64,000 nt of DNA from Ohtaekwangia sp036503775 (GCA_036503775.1 DASXWH010000269.1:1-64000), one strand, 5' to 3'. Counted from the stretch's first letter, positions 34,242 to 43,913 are shown. Translations and numbers: made by a program. The notes: generated from the sequence alone by a model not told the origin.

Positions 34242-35333
34242 ATGGCCATGGTGGCCATAAATAGAAATAGCATGCAAAGACCCTCTGACGAAAAGCAAAA
34301 AAGAGCTTCGCGTGCGCGGGCTTATTTCATTTGTGCTTTTGCATTGTTATTTGTCTTTGCCCTGTTCTGGTCAGTTGACAGCGCACTCGCCTACATTCTC
34401 TTCGGAATTTTTTGCTTCTTCCTGGCACTTGCACTGATAACCTGGCCGTGGCAAAAAATACAATTCAAAGGCGATCAGGCACATCATCAGCCGCGTGTTG
34501 AAACAGCAAATCCGCCTGGTCAGGCTAAGTCATTTGATGACTTGCTGGATGATGTGTTGAAGAAAGCAAAAAAGGAAGAACAGAAAGTTAGGAGTGAAAC
34601 GCCACCGCCTTCATCCAGAAATTACCAAAAAATCATACCCATAGTTTCCGTCTTCATCTTCAGTATTTTTCTGGTGATTTTTTTATCGGTTGTCATTGAC
34701 CGCATGAGCGGAAATACTCCTTCAGAATCATACACTCCGGATTATCTTCAGCAAGCCACCGAGTTCTACAACAATAATGTTTTTGATTCAGCATATGTGA
34801 ACTATAAGCGGGTATTACGCAAAAAACCGGATGATACCGATGCCTTGTTTGGTTTGGCGAATACCCTATCGGCAATGGATAAACCTGATTCTGCCATTAT
34901 ACTATATGACCGCGTGGCGTCTTTAAATCCAACATTAGTGGGTGCAACCTATAACAAGGCATGGGTGGAATATCACCGTAAAAATTATGCAAGGGCTACG
35001 GTTATTCTGAAAGAACTTATAGAGAAGAATCCAACTTACCTTGAACCTGTTCAGTTGCTGGGCGATGTCTATTACGATCAGGGCCAGCAGCCGGAAGCCT
35101 TGCGCTGGTATGAAATGGCATACGATAAAGGTTTACGAAATAACTGGATCTGTTATGTTATGGGATTTCTCTACCAAACCAATGGCAATACGCAACGCGC
35201 CATAGATCTCTATAAAGAATCGCTTACCTACGACAGTACAGAAATGGATATCTATAAAAGGCTTGGTGAACTTATTCCAGGAAAGGAAGGGGAGTATTAT
35301 CGCTCAGTAGCCAGAGGTGAAACGCAGTGGTAA
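34242..35333 (+). CDS. membrane-anchored TPR protein
   Basis: 363-aa protein with two N-terminal membrane helices (about residues 25-45 and 48-68), a cytoplasmic basic linker, a third helix (about 130-152) and a C-terminal run of about five tetratricopeptide repeats (about 165-355; DALFGLANTLSAMDKPDSAIILYDR, GATYNKAWVEYHRKNYARA, PEALRWYEMAYDKG). TPRs are protein-interaction scaffolds. The start is taken at the ATG at 34242, which has AAGG at 34233-34236; a GTG at 34236 and an ATG at 34272 are alternatives. Its stop lies 2 bases from the ancestral end of the convergent GNAT gene. Confidence 0.82.
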   Translation: MAMVAINRNSMQRPSDEKQKRASRARAYFICAFALLFVFALFWSVDSALAYILFGIFCFFLALALITWPWQKIQFKGDQAHHQPRVETANPPGQAKSFDDLLDDVLKKAKKEEQKVRSETPPPSSRNYQKIIPIVSVFIFSIFLVIFLSVVIDRMSGNTPSESYTPDYLQQATEFYNNNVFDSAYVNYKRVLRKKPDDTDALFGLANTLSAMDKPDSAIILYDRVASLNPTLVGATYNKAWVEYHRKNYARATVILKELIEKNPTYLEPVQLLGDVYYDQGQQPEALRWYEMAYDKGLRNNWICYVMGFLYQTNGNTQRAIDLYKESLTYDSTEMDIYKRLGELIPGKEGEYYRSVARGETQW

Positions 35334-35335
35334 CA

Positions 35336-35612
35336 TCACCTGTCCAGCACATCCTGATAGTCTGCCACTTTATCAAAAACAGAAAGGGCAAAGGGGTATA
35401 ATCTTTAGATTTTTTTTTCGGGCGTGATCAACAGCTGCAGATACCAATTGTTTGCCGGCTCCTTTTCCCCGCAGCGCGTCAGAGACATCGGTGTGATCAA
35501 TAATTATCCGACTTGCGCCCGCCTTACTGAATGTCATCTGAGCTAAGCGGACTCCGTTTTCTTCAATATAAAAGGCTCCTTTGTTTTCGCTCTCCTCAAG
35601 TTTGATCTGCAT
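35336..35612 (-). pseudogene. small GNAT acetyltransferase (YjdJ-like) broken by a frameshift
   Basis: The open frame (35373-35612, 79 aa) matches the small YjdJ-type GNAT family: IIIDHTDVSDALRGKGAGKQLV carries the acetyl-CoA loop, and KIIPLCPF the conserved C-terminal motif. The family continues AxxxFDK after CPF, but here the frame ends CPFCF-stop. Shifting frame inside the CPF codons restores FALSVFDKVADYQDVLDR and a stop at 35336-35338. The break sits at CCTTTCTG where a second TTTGCCC copy would be expected, consistent with an 8-base slippage deletion. Last gene of the minus-strand operon. Either a recent pseudogene, a tolerated truncation, or a sequencing error. Confidence 0.78.
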
Positions 35613-35618
35613 AATGTT

Positions 35619-36752
35619 TTAATTTTTTACCCGGTATCGAAGTCCAAGAATTGTCATGATCACAAAAAGAAAAGCAACAACGCCTAATGCTACTCGTAAA
35701 TTCTGCCAGTCTGCCAGAAAACCAATGATGGGTGGGCCAAAAAGAAATCCACTGTAACCCACCGTTGTTACCATTGCCAGACCGACACCTGGCGGAAGAT
35801 CCTTCGTGTTTCCTGCAATGCTGTAGGCTATCGGTACGATAGTGGATAATCCCAGGCCTACCAGGAAGAACCCGAGGATGGCCGTGTATGGATGAATGAC
35901 AGTGAGTGACGTAATTAACCCGATGGCAGATACTATACCCCCGGCAACGATCATTTTTTTATCACCCAATGTCATGCGTACACGATCTCCGAATAATCTT
36001 CCGATGGTCATGGCTGAGGCAAAAGCAGAAAGACCGATGGGCGCAAGCGTTTTGCCGGAGTTTGTGATGTTTTCCATATAGTTCACACTCCAGTCTGACA
36101 TCGCCCCTTCACCCAGCATGCAACAAAAAGCAATGATACCAATGCTGATCAACGCCTGGTTGGGTAATTGGAACAGCGGGCCATCATGCTTTTGTGATGG
36201 ATCAGGGCGATCGTGAATAAGATTCCGAACAGCCCAGAAGGAAATCAATAAAGCGAGGATAACAACACTTAAAAAATGAAAGGTCAGATCAAATTTCAAA
36301 TCAGCAAACAGGGCCCCGCACCACGCACCTAAAGCCATACCTATACTGAACAAGGCGTGAAAGGAAGTCATGATAGACTTCTGATACTTCTGCTCAACGA
36401 GAATAGCCTGGGCATTCATAGCCACATCCAGCATTCCGGTAACGATACCCATCAGCAGATACAGAATCATCAATGCCGCTATGGATGGCATGACTGGTAT
36501 TAAAGGTACTACTATGCAATAGCCCAATACGGAAAAGAAAGTAATGCGTCTGCTTCCGTTTTTAATAATTGCCCAACCCGTGAAGGGCATGGCTCCGACT
36601 GCGCCTATGGATGATGCAAGTAACACCAGTCCGATAGTGCCATCATCAGCCTGGTAGAGTTCCTGAATGCGGGGTAATCGTGAAACCCAGTTTGCATAAA
36701 TAAATCCATTGATAAAAAAAGCAATCTTAACAGCTATGCGATTGGCTAGCAC
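35619..36752 (-). CDS. MFS transporter
   Basis: 377-aa major facilitator superfamily protein with 12 hydrophobic segments. Conserved features include FFINGFIYANWVSRLPRIQELY in helix 1, the loop-2/3 stretch GWAIIKNGSRRITF, and GDRVRMTLGDKK between helices 8 and 9, matching the family annotated as MFS transporters related to the fucose/glucose permease and YbjJ group. The start is a GTG at 36752; no nearby ATG fits. It follows the MG2 protein by 6 bases and precedes the broken GNAT by 6. Substrate unknown. Confidence 0.88.
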   Translation of the reverse strand: MLANRIAVKIAFFINGFIYANWVSRLPRIQELYQADDGTIGLVLLASSIGAVGAMPFTGWAIIKNGSRRITFFSVLGYCIVVPLIPVMPSIAALMILYLLMGIVTGMLDVAMNAQAILVEQKYQKSIMTSFHALFSIGMALGAWCGALFADLKFDLTFHFLSVVILALLISFWAVRNLIHDRPDPSQKHDGPLFQLPNQALISIGIIAFCCMLGEGAMSDWSVNYMENITNSGKTLAPIGLSAFASAMTIGRLFGDRVRMTLGDKKMIVAGGIVSAIGLITSLTVIHPYTAILGFFLVGLGLSTIVPIAYSIAGNTKDLPPGVGLAMVTTVGYSGFLFGPPIIGFLADWQNLRVALGVVAFLFVIMTILGLRYRVKN

Positions 36753-36758
36753 AGGCGT

Positions 36759-39167
36759 TTAGTTATTGGCAGGATTAACCACGAAAGTCTGGGATGAAGT
36801 TCCGACATGGCCATCGTAGCTGATACCTTCTACAACAATTTTATATTCACCTGGAACATCCGAAGTATAGAATTCAACCTGTTGCTTGCCATCTGTACCG
36901 GTTAGTATCTGTGGGTTCCAGTATAACAGGGTGCGCTGATCCGGCATACGGCTTTCTCTTTGTGCCGGACTTTCATAACGCGGTGAATAAAACTCACGTT
37001 GTAACTGCAGCCCTTCATAATCCATCTTAATGCTTTTGGGTTGAAGCTGGAATCCACCGAGATCACCTTCATACGTAGTGTAGCTCACCACACCTGGAAA
37101 TACAAGCGGCCCAATAAAGTACTGGCGCGTCATCACTTCAAGTTTTTTTATTTTTTTAGGATCAAACGCCATGATCTCATCTTCATCGAAGAGAGGCACA
37201 CCATCCAGCATAATGAGCGGTGTTCCGTCAAAGATCAATTTGTTTACGTTATCCAAAACCAAAAAATGAAATCCATCCTTGCGCTTTCGTACCAAAACAC
37301 CCGGAACATATTCACGCATCACCTCTTCCATCACCGGAAAACGGGTGAAGGCATCGAGGTAATACGTTTCATCTGCCTGACCATAAAATGAAATGGTGTC
37401 TACGGAGGCGGATAACCGGCTCTTGTTTTCCTGTTCCTCACTGTAGTAAATATCCTGTACTTGCATGGCTACACTTCTGTCGAGCAAATTCTTTTCCGCT
37501 GATGTGGAGATAGAAAGCGGAGGAATAACCTGTGGTGTATTCAGATCATGAAAAGGTGAAAGTATTTCAACCTGATAGGTACTGTCAACTTTAGGATTAG
37601 CCTGTACTACAATACTTTTATTACCATGAAAATTCTGCATTTCGTAAAACACCTCGCCACGGGAGTTACTTCGTGAACCGTACAGCTTGATTGTTTTGCC
37701 AGGAGACGCGAGGTAGGTAAGTATTCCGTGTGCAGGGTTACCTGCTTCAGACGTCACAATTCCCTGTATAATGTGATTACGATACTCAGGGACATACGTG
37801 AATACAGGTGTTTTAGGATTAAGAACATCCGCCCACCGGAACTTGCGCCATCCATGCGTAAGCATCAGATTATCCAGAGCTTGCTGTACTTCTGATGTTG
37901 AAGCGGTAAAGTAGTATTCCGGATTTTCAATGTTACCTTTTAAATCGGAGGTAAGGCTAAAATATTCAGCGATATTTTTTTGATATGAGGGTAAGGAGTC
38001 TGTTTTATAAACAGAGACCAGCAGGTCGGCAGGTTTTGTCTGACCAGCAACAGTGCTTTGAAGATTAAGTGTAACACGTCTTCGGCTTATGTATCGTTGC
38101 TGATCCGTTTGTAATGAAACACTCAGCAAATTTTCCGGTCGTTTAAAATACAGGCGTTCACAGACGGGGTTGACAGCAGCATCAAACAACGTAATGTGTG
38201 ATATGCCCTCCGGAAGATCTTTTTTGTCAACGGTTACTACCGCTTTATTTCCCTGCAGGAATTTCATTTCAGCTCGGACGATAATCTGACGGGCATGTAT
38301 AAAAAGATAAACAACCGGAATTTCAGCTTCAGGCTGCCGTGCTGTTATGTTGATCGATATCTGGCTGGAGGAAGAATCAACCACGCCAAGGGTATAACCA
38401 TATTCGGAGATAGCAGGTAGTTTAGCGTTTGTTGTTTTTCCTGAAGATTCACGAATGAGAGCGCGGTATGTATGTCCTGATGTTGGTGTAAAAGTAAAAT
38501 TGCCTATGCCGAATTTTAACGGCACGAAATGCACGAGGGTATCATTCAGTTCATTTAGGAGATAACCTTTGAAATTGACACCGACACCACGCTGATCCAC
38601 TACCCGAAATCCTACTTTATTAGAAATTCCGGAAACCAGATTTCCACCTTCCGGAAAAAACTGAGCATCGCGCGTTATTGTAGTAGCGGTTGCTTCGGGT
38701 TCGATTTTTCTGAATGTATTGAGAATGGTAATGGTCTTTCGAAAGAAGAAGGCTTCATCAAAATTCTTCATCCAGTTGGTATAGGCCCGTAATTGATAAT
38801 TCCCCGAAGTTATACTGGCGGGTAAAAACAATGCCCCGTTTCCACGACCATCCTTCAGTTTGATCTTGGTTTGAAGTACAGGCTGATTAAATCTGTCCAG
38901 AATTTCAATGTAGGCTATTTTACTAAGGTCAGAGGGCTGGTAAAAACTACCATCGGTCAGGTAAATTGTAAACCACATTGTTTCACCTGCGAGGTAATTG
39001 GGGCGATCCGATTGCAGGTATATTTTTTCCTGCGGCACATTTTTTCTGTACCGGTCAAATTTCATCTTCAGGCTATCAGCTGAAAGCTGCTGTGAAAAGA
39101 CTGATGCTGAACTGCACAGCAGGACTGTCAGTATAAAAAGTTTTGATGGATATGAGTTTACAGCCAT
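36759..39167 (-). CDS. exported MG2-domain protein with TonB-plug-like segment
   Basis: 802-aa protein with a signal peptide (about residues 1-25, ending SVFSQ). An alpha-2-macroglobulin-type MG2 domain lies at about 48-150 (EKIYLQSDRPNYLAGETMWF), with further beta sandwiches to about 560. At about 600-715 a segment resembles the plug of TonB-dependent receptors (MEEVMREYVPGV, PLIMLDGVPLFDEDEI near 650, KIKKLEVMTR, GVVSYTT), but no beta-barrel follows; the protein instead ends in an MG10-like sandwich (YWNPQILTGTDGKQQVEFYTSDVPGEYKIVVEG). It lies between the DUF4249 gene and the MFS gene with 6-12 base gaps. Probably a periplasmic or surface accessory of the receptor system (inference). Confidence 0.82.
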   Translation of the reverse strand: MAVNSYPSKLFILTVLLCSSASVFSQQLSADSLKMKFDRYRKNVPQEKIYLQSDRPNYLAGETMWFTIYLTDGSFYQPSDLSKIAYIEILDRFNQPVLQTKIKLKDGRGNGALFLPASITSGNYQLRAYTNWMKNFDEAFFFRKTITILNTFRKIEPEATATTITRDAQFFPEGGNLVSGISNKVGFRVVDQRGVGVNFKGYLLNELNDTLVHFVPLKFGIGNFTFTPTSGHTYRALIRESSGKTTNAKLPAISEYGYTLGVVDSSSSQISINITARQPEAEIPVVYLFIHARQIIVRAEMKFLQGNKAVVTVDKKDLPEGISHITLFDAAVNPVCERLYFKRPENLLSVSLQTDQQRYISRRRVTLNLQSTVAGQTKPADLLVSVYKTDSLPSYQKNIAEYFSLTSDLKGNIENPEYYFTASTSEVQQALDNLMLTHGWRKFRWADVLNPKTPVFTYVPEYRNHIIQGIVTSEAGNPAHGILTYLASPGKTIKLYGSRSNSRGEVFYEMQNFHGNKSIVVQANPKVDSTYQVEILSPFHDLNTPQVIPPLSISTSAEKNLLDRSVAMQVQDIYYSEEQENKSRLSASVDTISFYGQADETYYLDAFTRFPVMEEVMREYVPGVLVRKRKDGFHFLVLDNVNKLIFDGTPLIMLDGVPLFDEDEIMAFDPKKIKKLEVMTRQYFIGPLVFPGVVSYTTYEGDLGGFQLQPKSIKMDYEGLQLQREFYSPRYESPAQRESRMPDQRTLLYWNPQILTGTDGKQQVEFYTSDVPGEYKIVVEGISYDGHVGTSSQTFVVNPANN

Positions 39168-39179
39168 AGTGATTCTTAA

Positions 39180-40322
39180 TTACCAGAAGTCAGGTCTTTC
39201 TGTTGTGCCACCTTTTCTGCGGCAGTCTGCACAGCCTGTGGGAGCGAAAGTATATCCAACCAATGTGATTCCTTCATATTGACCATTGATCAGCAGGTTG
39301 GGCCCGTCAGAGAAAAAGGGCAGTTCTTCAAGCTTAACGGTATCCTGTGAGCAAGCCCCTTCGGATTGATACCCTCTCAGGTGCTGTGGCAGATCGGATA
39401 AAGTAATAAACATCCTTTCCGACTCTTCCGAACCACCGGAAAAATATCCGATAACAATTTCGCTTGGATCACTGACGCTTTTGAAATTTCCGGTGACCTG
39501 TCCGGGTTGGGGATCAAATAATCCACCCAGATCTTCTGTTGTTTTCTTCAGCTTATCATAATAGGTGTACGCTTCTTTGGTAAGCACTCTTTGTTTTACC
39601 AGGATACTGTAACGGACATATATCTTCGGTGAACCAGGTGGGATAAGCGTTACCGGAAAATCATTGATAATATCCGTAGACAACCTTTGTGATGTGCCAA
39701 TTATGATGTTCTGTGAAATCTCGTCTTTCCAGCAGGTGTAAACATCATTTTCAGGCGTACGCAGTTTTACATCACCACCATTGTATTCATAGGCAGAGTA
39801 ATACACCGCATGTTGTTCGTATGTCTCTTCAAAACTCCATTTATAGTATATGGATTTCTGCGTGTCGTCATGCGTGTCAACCTGGATTTTTACTCCGTTG
39901 TCCGTAGGTACCCAGGTTAATTCATCAATGGGTGGAGCCTGCTTTATCTCAACAAATTCTGAAATGTAATTCTTGTTTTCGGCTGTAGTGATGAGCAGAC
40001 GATATTGCTTACTGAAGTCTGTAGGCACTCCACTCAGGGAATATTTACCATTACCTTCTTCGGTAAGCATAAATGTATTCCCGTCACTGTCTTCTAATGT
40101 GATGAGTGCATTTGGTTCAGTGGGTGGAATGTCTACGCTTGACAGCGGAATGGCACGCGTAAGCTTAACGGTTATCGTTCCGGTTGAACTGTTCAGATAA
40201 CCATCCACTACCAGGTATCCGGCCTGATCATCCGTAACCGGAGGGGGATAGGGTTCAACGCATCCTGTTAAGAGAATGCCATTGACAATAAGCAACAATC
40301 CAAGTATGCTGAATGACTTCAT
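39180..40322 (-). CDS. DUF4249 lipoprotein
   Basis: 380-aa lipoprotein: signal peptide with lipobox LLTGC (lipid-attached Cys21) and mature start CVEPYPPP. The mature protein matches DUF4249: an Ig-like N-terminal domain (about 35-130, GYLVVDGYLNSSTGTITVKL) and a larger C-terminal domain ending in a cysteine-containing tail (GCADCRRKGGTTERPDFW). DUF4249 genes regularly follow TonB-dependent receptors in Bacteroidota, in the place SusD-type lipoproteins occupy elsewhere. Here it starts 3 bases after the receptor stop, so it is the likely surface partner. Ligand unknown. Confidence 0.9.
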   Translation of the reverse strand: MKSFSILGLLLIVNGILLTGCVEPYPPPVTDDQAGYLVVDGYLNSSTGTITVKLTRAIPLSSVDIPPTEPNALITLEDSDGNTFMLTEEGNGKYSLSGVPTDFSKQYRLLITTAENKNYISEFVEIKQAPPIDELTWVPTDNGVKIQVDTHDDTQKSIYYKWSFEETYEQHAVYYSAYEYNGGDVKLRTPENDVYTCWKDEISQNIIIGTSQRLSTDIINDFPVTLIPPGSPKIYVRYSILVKQRVLTKEAYTYYDKLKKTTEDLGGLFDPQPGQVTGNFKSVSDPSEIVIGYFSGGSEESERMFITLSDLPQHLRGYQSEGACSQDTVKLEELPFFSDGPNLLINGQYEGITLVGYTFAPTGCADCRRKGGTTERPDFW

Positions 40323-40325
40323 CCC

Positions 40326-43085
40326 TTAGAATTTAAAATTGTAGGTAATTGTAGGTATCGGCCTGGCAAAAACTGAAAGTTTGTAACCGTTGATCCGTCC
40401 ATCCTCCGACACAAAGTAAACTGAGTACGCGTTTTCACGTCCGGTCAGGTTATAGACCGCGAATGTCCACGAGCTATGCGCCAGTTTTTTCACCTTGTGG
40501 TTTCCCTCTACGTTGATGGAAAAATCAGTCCGGAAATAATCCGGGATACGGTGTGAATTGCGATCACCGTATAATACCCGAAGTGTTCCATCCATTTCAT
40601 ATTTAGCTACCGGAACGGTAATGGGCCTGCCGGTGCTATACGTAACATTCAGTGATAGATTGAACCTTCTGCTGAATTTATAGTTGCCTATAAAATTTAT
40701 AGCGTGTGGTTTATCATAGTTGGTAGCATAGTATTTTCCCTTGTTGATAGCTTCAGAAGTTTCTACGCCAATTTCTTTCATAAAGGAACGGGAGTAGGTG
40801 TAGCTTACCCAGCCATTAAGTTTACCCGAAGATTTCTTAATGAGAAGTTCGAGACCGTACGCCTTTCCTTCGGTGTCAACAATATCCGTTTCGATATGAT
40901 GATTAAGGAGAAGCTCGGCACCATCACGAAAATCTATTGTGTTTGTCATGGTTTTATAATAAGCTTCTACCGATGTTTCGATGGTATGACCTCTCAGATT
41001 TTTATAGAAGCCTAGTGAAAACTGATCTCCTATCTGAGGTTTAATGTATGTATCGCTCAGTTTCCAAATGTCGGTTGGGGTAATGGCCGTTGTATTGGAG
41101 AGCATCTGAATGTATTGCCGCATACGGTTGAAGCTGAATTTAAGCGATGCAGAGTTGCTGAGTGAATACCGGATAGAAACACGAGGCTCGGCTCCATTAT
41201 ACTTGGCAATAGGTCCTGATTTGTATTGAATGGTATCGGTTATGGTAGACTCATCACGTGGGGCACCTTCCGCATATTGCAGCACATCGCGTGGCCCAAG
41301 GCTTTGATAGAATGAATAGCGAATGCCGGCATATACAGACAGATTAGGGGTGATGTCATAGTTATCACCTATATAGACTGCACTTTCCAGTCCCTGTTCT
41401 TTCTGCATTACGTCAGGTGTGACTTCTGATTCATCACCCAGTGGTTGGTAATTACCGGGTTGAATATTGTACCGTGTCGTGCTGGCGCCACCGGTTAGCG
41501 TATGTTTGGCATTCAGCGAATAAGTAAGATCTGCTTTTGCATTCCACTGCGCAATTGCAAAATTCATAGTAAACGCTTCAACCGGGTTGGAGTCACTGGA
41601 TAGTTCATATTCATATTCACTTACCGTTCCCGTGAGTGTTCCATACAGTTTACTGTTGAATACATGCTTCCAGGTTACGGAAGCATTCCGGTCACTGTAT
41701 TTGTATACCGTATCTGAATTGAGCTTGAATTTATCCTTACTCATATACCCGGAAAGGTAAATGCTGTTGTCGTCATCGATTTTATGGCTGATACTGGCGT
41801 TAAGGTCATAAAATGATGCGGTGCTGTTATTCAATTCATCTGAATCCAGTTTCTTGAGAATCCAGTCGGAGTAAGTAGAGCGAGCTCCCAGTAAGAATGA
41901 TGTTTTATCTTTTATGATCGGCCCTTCGATTGAAAACCGTCCGGTGATGGGACTGATACCACCTGAGCCGGATATTTTCTTCAGGTTTCCTTCGCGTGCA
42001 TGAACATCAAGAACAGCCGACAACCTTCCGCCATAATCTGCGGTTACACCACTTTTGTAGAGCTCCACATTTTTCAATACATCCGGATTGAAGGTTGAGA
42101 AGAAGCCGAAGAGGTGGGAAGGGTTATATACTACAGCGTTGTTATATAATATCAGGTTTTGGTTGGTAGCACCTCCACGGATATTCAAACCTACTGTACC
42201 TTCACCTACAGTCTGTACCCCCGGTAACGTCAACACCACTTTCATGATATCCGTTTCCCCCAGGGCCAGAGGCATGTTCTTCATGGTTTTGATGTCCAGT
42301 TTTTCCATTCCCATCTGTAAGCTTGTAACCCGTGCATCACGATCCGATTCCACGATCACTTCTTTTAATGGAGTTATATCCTGCTCCATTTCAATATCCA
42401 GCCGCCCGTTAGCATACAGCATAAGCTGGCGGGAAGTATTCTTCATGCCGATACTTTTGATCTTCAGCGTTTGTTTCCCTTTGGGAATTGTAATCGAAAA
42501 ATGCCCGAACTGATCTGTTAATGTTCCAATCAGGGGATTCTCTACAAAAACGGAGGCACCAACCACGGGCTCACCATCCTTCATATCCCGGATGGTTCCG
42601 GCAACCGTTGCATTCCCCTGCATGTTAGATGTCTTTGTTCCAATGGTGTACAAGCGTTCTTCAGCCAGTTTCTTTTCCTTTTCTTTTCTTTCAAATGCGG
42701 AGTAATCAAACGCAACGGCATCTTTAGCCGGGCTGCTTTCCTGATTGAAGAAATCAATCGGCAGCTCTGTAAGCATCTGTCTTTCGCGGGTTATGAAAAT
42801 TTTATTCTCATAGAGAGCGAAATGAAGATTGCTTCCGGAAAAAACCTGGGTCAGAACTTTTGAAATATCTTCATTTGAGAATTTAGCGTCTATCACCAGG
42901 CTGTCAGTCCAGGTTGGATTGTAATTGAAGCGATAGTCTGTCTGGTTTTCTATGATCGTGACCAGTTGTTGAAATGTACCTCGCGTCACCTCACCGGAGA
43001 TTCGGGCACGTTGCTGAGCATGCGTCTTCAGCGGAAATGTCAATACCGTCAGAAGCAGAATAAAAAATGAAATCTTCCTGGTCAT
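40326..43085 (-). CDS. TonB-dependent receptor with STN and carboxypeptidase-regulatory domains
   Basis: 919-aa outer-membrane receptor. Signal peptide ends at about residue 24 (KTHAQQ). An STN (secretin/TonB N-terminal) domain covers about 30-105 (FNYNPTWTDSLVIDAKFSNEDISKVL), a CarboxypepD_reg-like domain about 155-240 (VAGTIRDMKDGEPVVGASVFVENP), the plug about 250-365 (MKVVLTLPGVQTVGEGTVGLNIRGG) and a 22-strand barrel follows to the end (PTITYNFKF). The frame is open to 43106; the ATG at 43083-43085 starts the signal peptide. STN domains usually relay ligand status to a FecR-type anti-sigma; no sigma/FecR pair adjoins. Ligand unknown. Confidence 0.93.
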   Translation of the reverse strand: MTRKISFFILLLTVLTFPLKTHAQQRARISGEVTRGTFQQLVTIIENQTDYRFNYNPTWTDSLVIDAKFSNEDISKVLTQVFSGSNLHFALYENKIFITRERQMLTELPIDFFNQESSPAKDAVAFDYSAFERKEKEKKLAEERLYTIGTKTSNMQGNATVAGTIRDMKDGEPVVGASVFVENPLIGTLTDQFGHFSITIPKGKQTLKIKSIGMKNTSRQLMLYANGRLDIEMEQDITPLKEVIVESDRDARVTSLQMGMEKLDIKTMKNMPLALGETDIMKVVLTLPGVQTVGEGTVGLNIRGGATNQNLILYNNAVVYNPSHLFGFFSTFNPDVLKNVELYKSGVTADYGGRLSAVLDVHAREGNLKKISGSGGISPITGRFSIEGPIIKDKTSFLLGARSTYSDWILKKLDSDELNNSTASFYDLNASISHKIDDDNSIYLSGYMSKDKFKLNSDTVYKYSDRNASVTWKHVFNSKLYGTLTGTVSEYEYELSSDSNPVEAFTMNFAIAQWNAKADLTYSLNAKHTLTGGASTTRYNIQPGNYQPLGDESEVTPDVMQKEQGLESAVYIGDNYDITPNLSVYAGIRYSFYQSLGPRDVLQYAEGAPRDESTITDTIQYKSGPIAKYNGAEPRVSIRYSLSNSASLKFSFNRMRQYIQMLSNTTAITPTDIWKLSDTYIKPQIGDQFSLGFYKNLRGHTIETSVEAYYKTMTNTIDFRDGAELLLNHHIETDIVDTEGKAYGLELLIKKSSGKLNGWVSYTYSRSFMKEIGVETSEAINKGKYYATNYDKPHAINFIGNYKFSRRFNLSLNVTYSTGRPITVPVAKYEMDGTLRVLYGDRNSHRIPDYFRTDFSINVEGNHKVKKLAHSSWTFAVYNLTGRENAYSVYFVSEDGRINGYKLSVFARPIPTITYNFKF

Positions 43086-43089
43086 GATT

Positions 43090-43806
43090 TTATTGATGAT
43101 TATCATAGTAATCAGCTAACTGAGTGATGTATGCGGCCTTATTTTTCCGGAAACCCAGTTTGTTCTTCTTGGCAAACTGATTCAGTTCTTTTTTCTTATC
43201 CTTGAAAACATCAAGTACAGCACCTTTACCCGTAATTAAATGATAGGAGCCTTTTGAGAACACATAATACTTTGTCCTTTCCGTAAAGCTGTGTTGAATT
43301 TCCCGCCCGGATATAGTTTCCTGTAATGTTTTGGAGTGGCGGGCATATACTTTTGTCTGGCCATCGTAAAGCACCTGATAAAATCCAGTGCTAAGCTGAG
43401 GATCAGTGAGCATCACAAATTTATCTCGCTCTAATGTAAAGTACTGGACCTTGGGTTTGATCAACCGGATACTCCGGATACCATTGTAGTATTCGATAAT
43501 TACTTCATCGTTCTGTATGTCGTATTGTATGGGTACATCTTCATAGATATTCCCATCGTATTGAACGGTTCCGGTAATCCAGTCATCAGAAAACAAAAAG
43601 GGATGTTCATCCTTGAGAGATTGATACACTTTGAAATCCGTGCCATTATAAAGCTGGGATTGATTACGGATTGCACCGCTATAGATTTTCTTTCCGTTTG
43701 CTTCAGCTGCAACAACAAAGAGTGTGTCTTGAGAATACGATTGTGCTTTTGTCAATTCGGTAATCAGACATAGTACCAGACACAGTACACACACAGCACG
43801 CATCAT
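43090..43806 (-). CDS. secreted protein preceding the TonB-dependent receptor
   Basis: 238-aa protein with a signal peptide (residues 1-21; two consecutive ATGs at 43806 and 43803). The mature part begins with beta strands (TDFKVYQSLKDEHPFLFSDDWITGTVQYDG) and ends in a basic helix (KKKELNQFAKKNKLGFRKNKAAYITQLADYYDNHQ). I do not recognise a named domain; similar proteins precede STN-type receptors in other Bacteroidota as I recall. It is the first gene of the minus-strand operon, 4 bases upstream of the receptor ATG. A role in the receptor signalling or uptake system is inferred from position. Confidence 0.75.
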   Translation of the reverse strand: MMRAVCVLCLVLCLITELTKAQSYSQDTLFVVAAEANGKKIYSGAIRNQSQLYNGTDFKVYQSLKDEHPFLFSDDWITGTVQYDGNIYEDVPIQYDIQNDEVIIEYYNGIRSIRLIKPKVQYFTLERDKFVMLTDPQLSTGFYQVLYDGQTKVYARHSKTLQETISGREIQHSFTERTKYYVFSKGSYHLITGKGAVLDVFKDKKKELNQFAKKNKLGFRKNKAAYITQLADYYDNHQ

Positions 43807-43913
43807 TTTGTTTGGAATTGGTGAACTTTAAAAATAGATGAAATGTGGGAACTACCCATACCACTTGAGTAAAATTGAATATTAAATTCAGATGGATTTG
43901 CTATCGTATGTTA

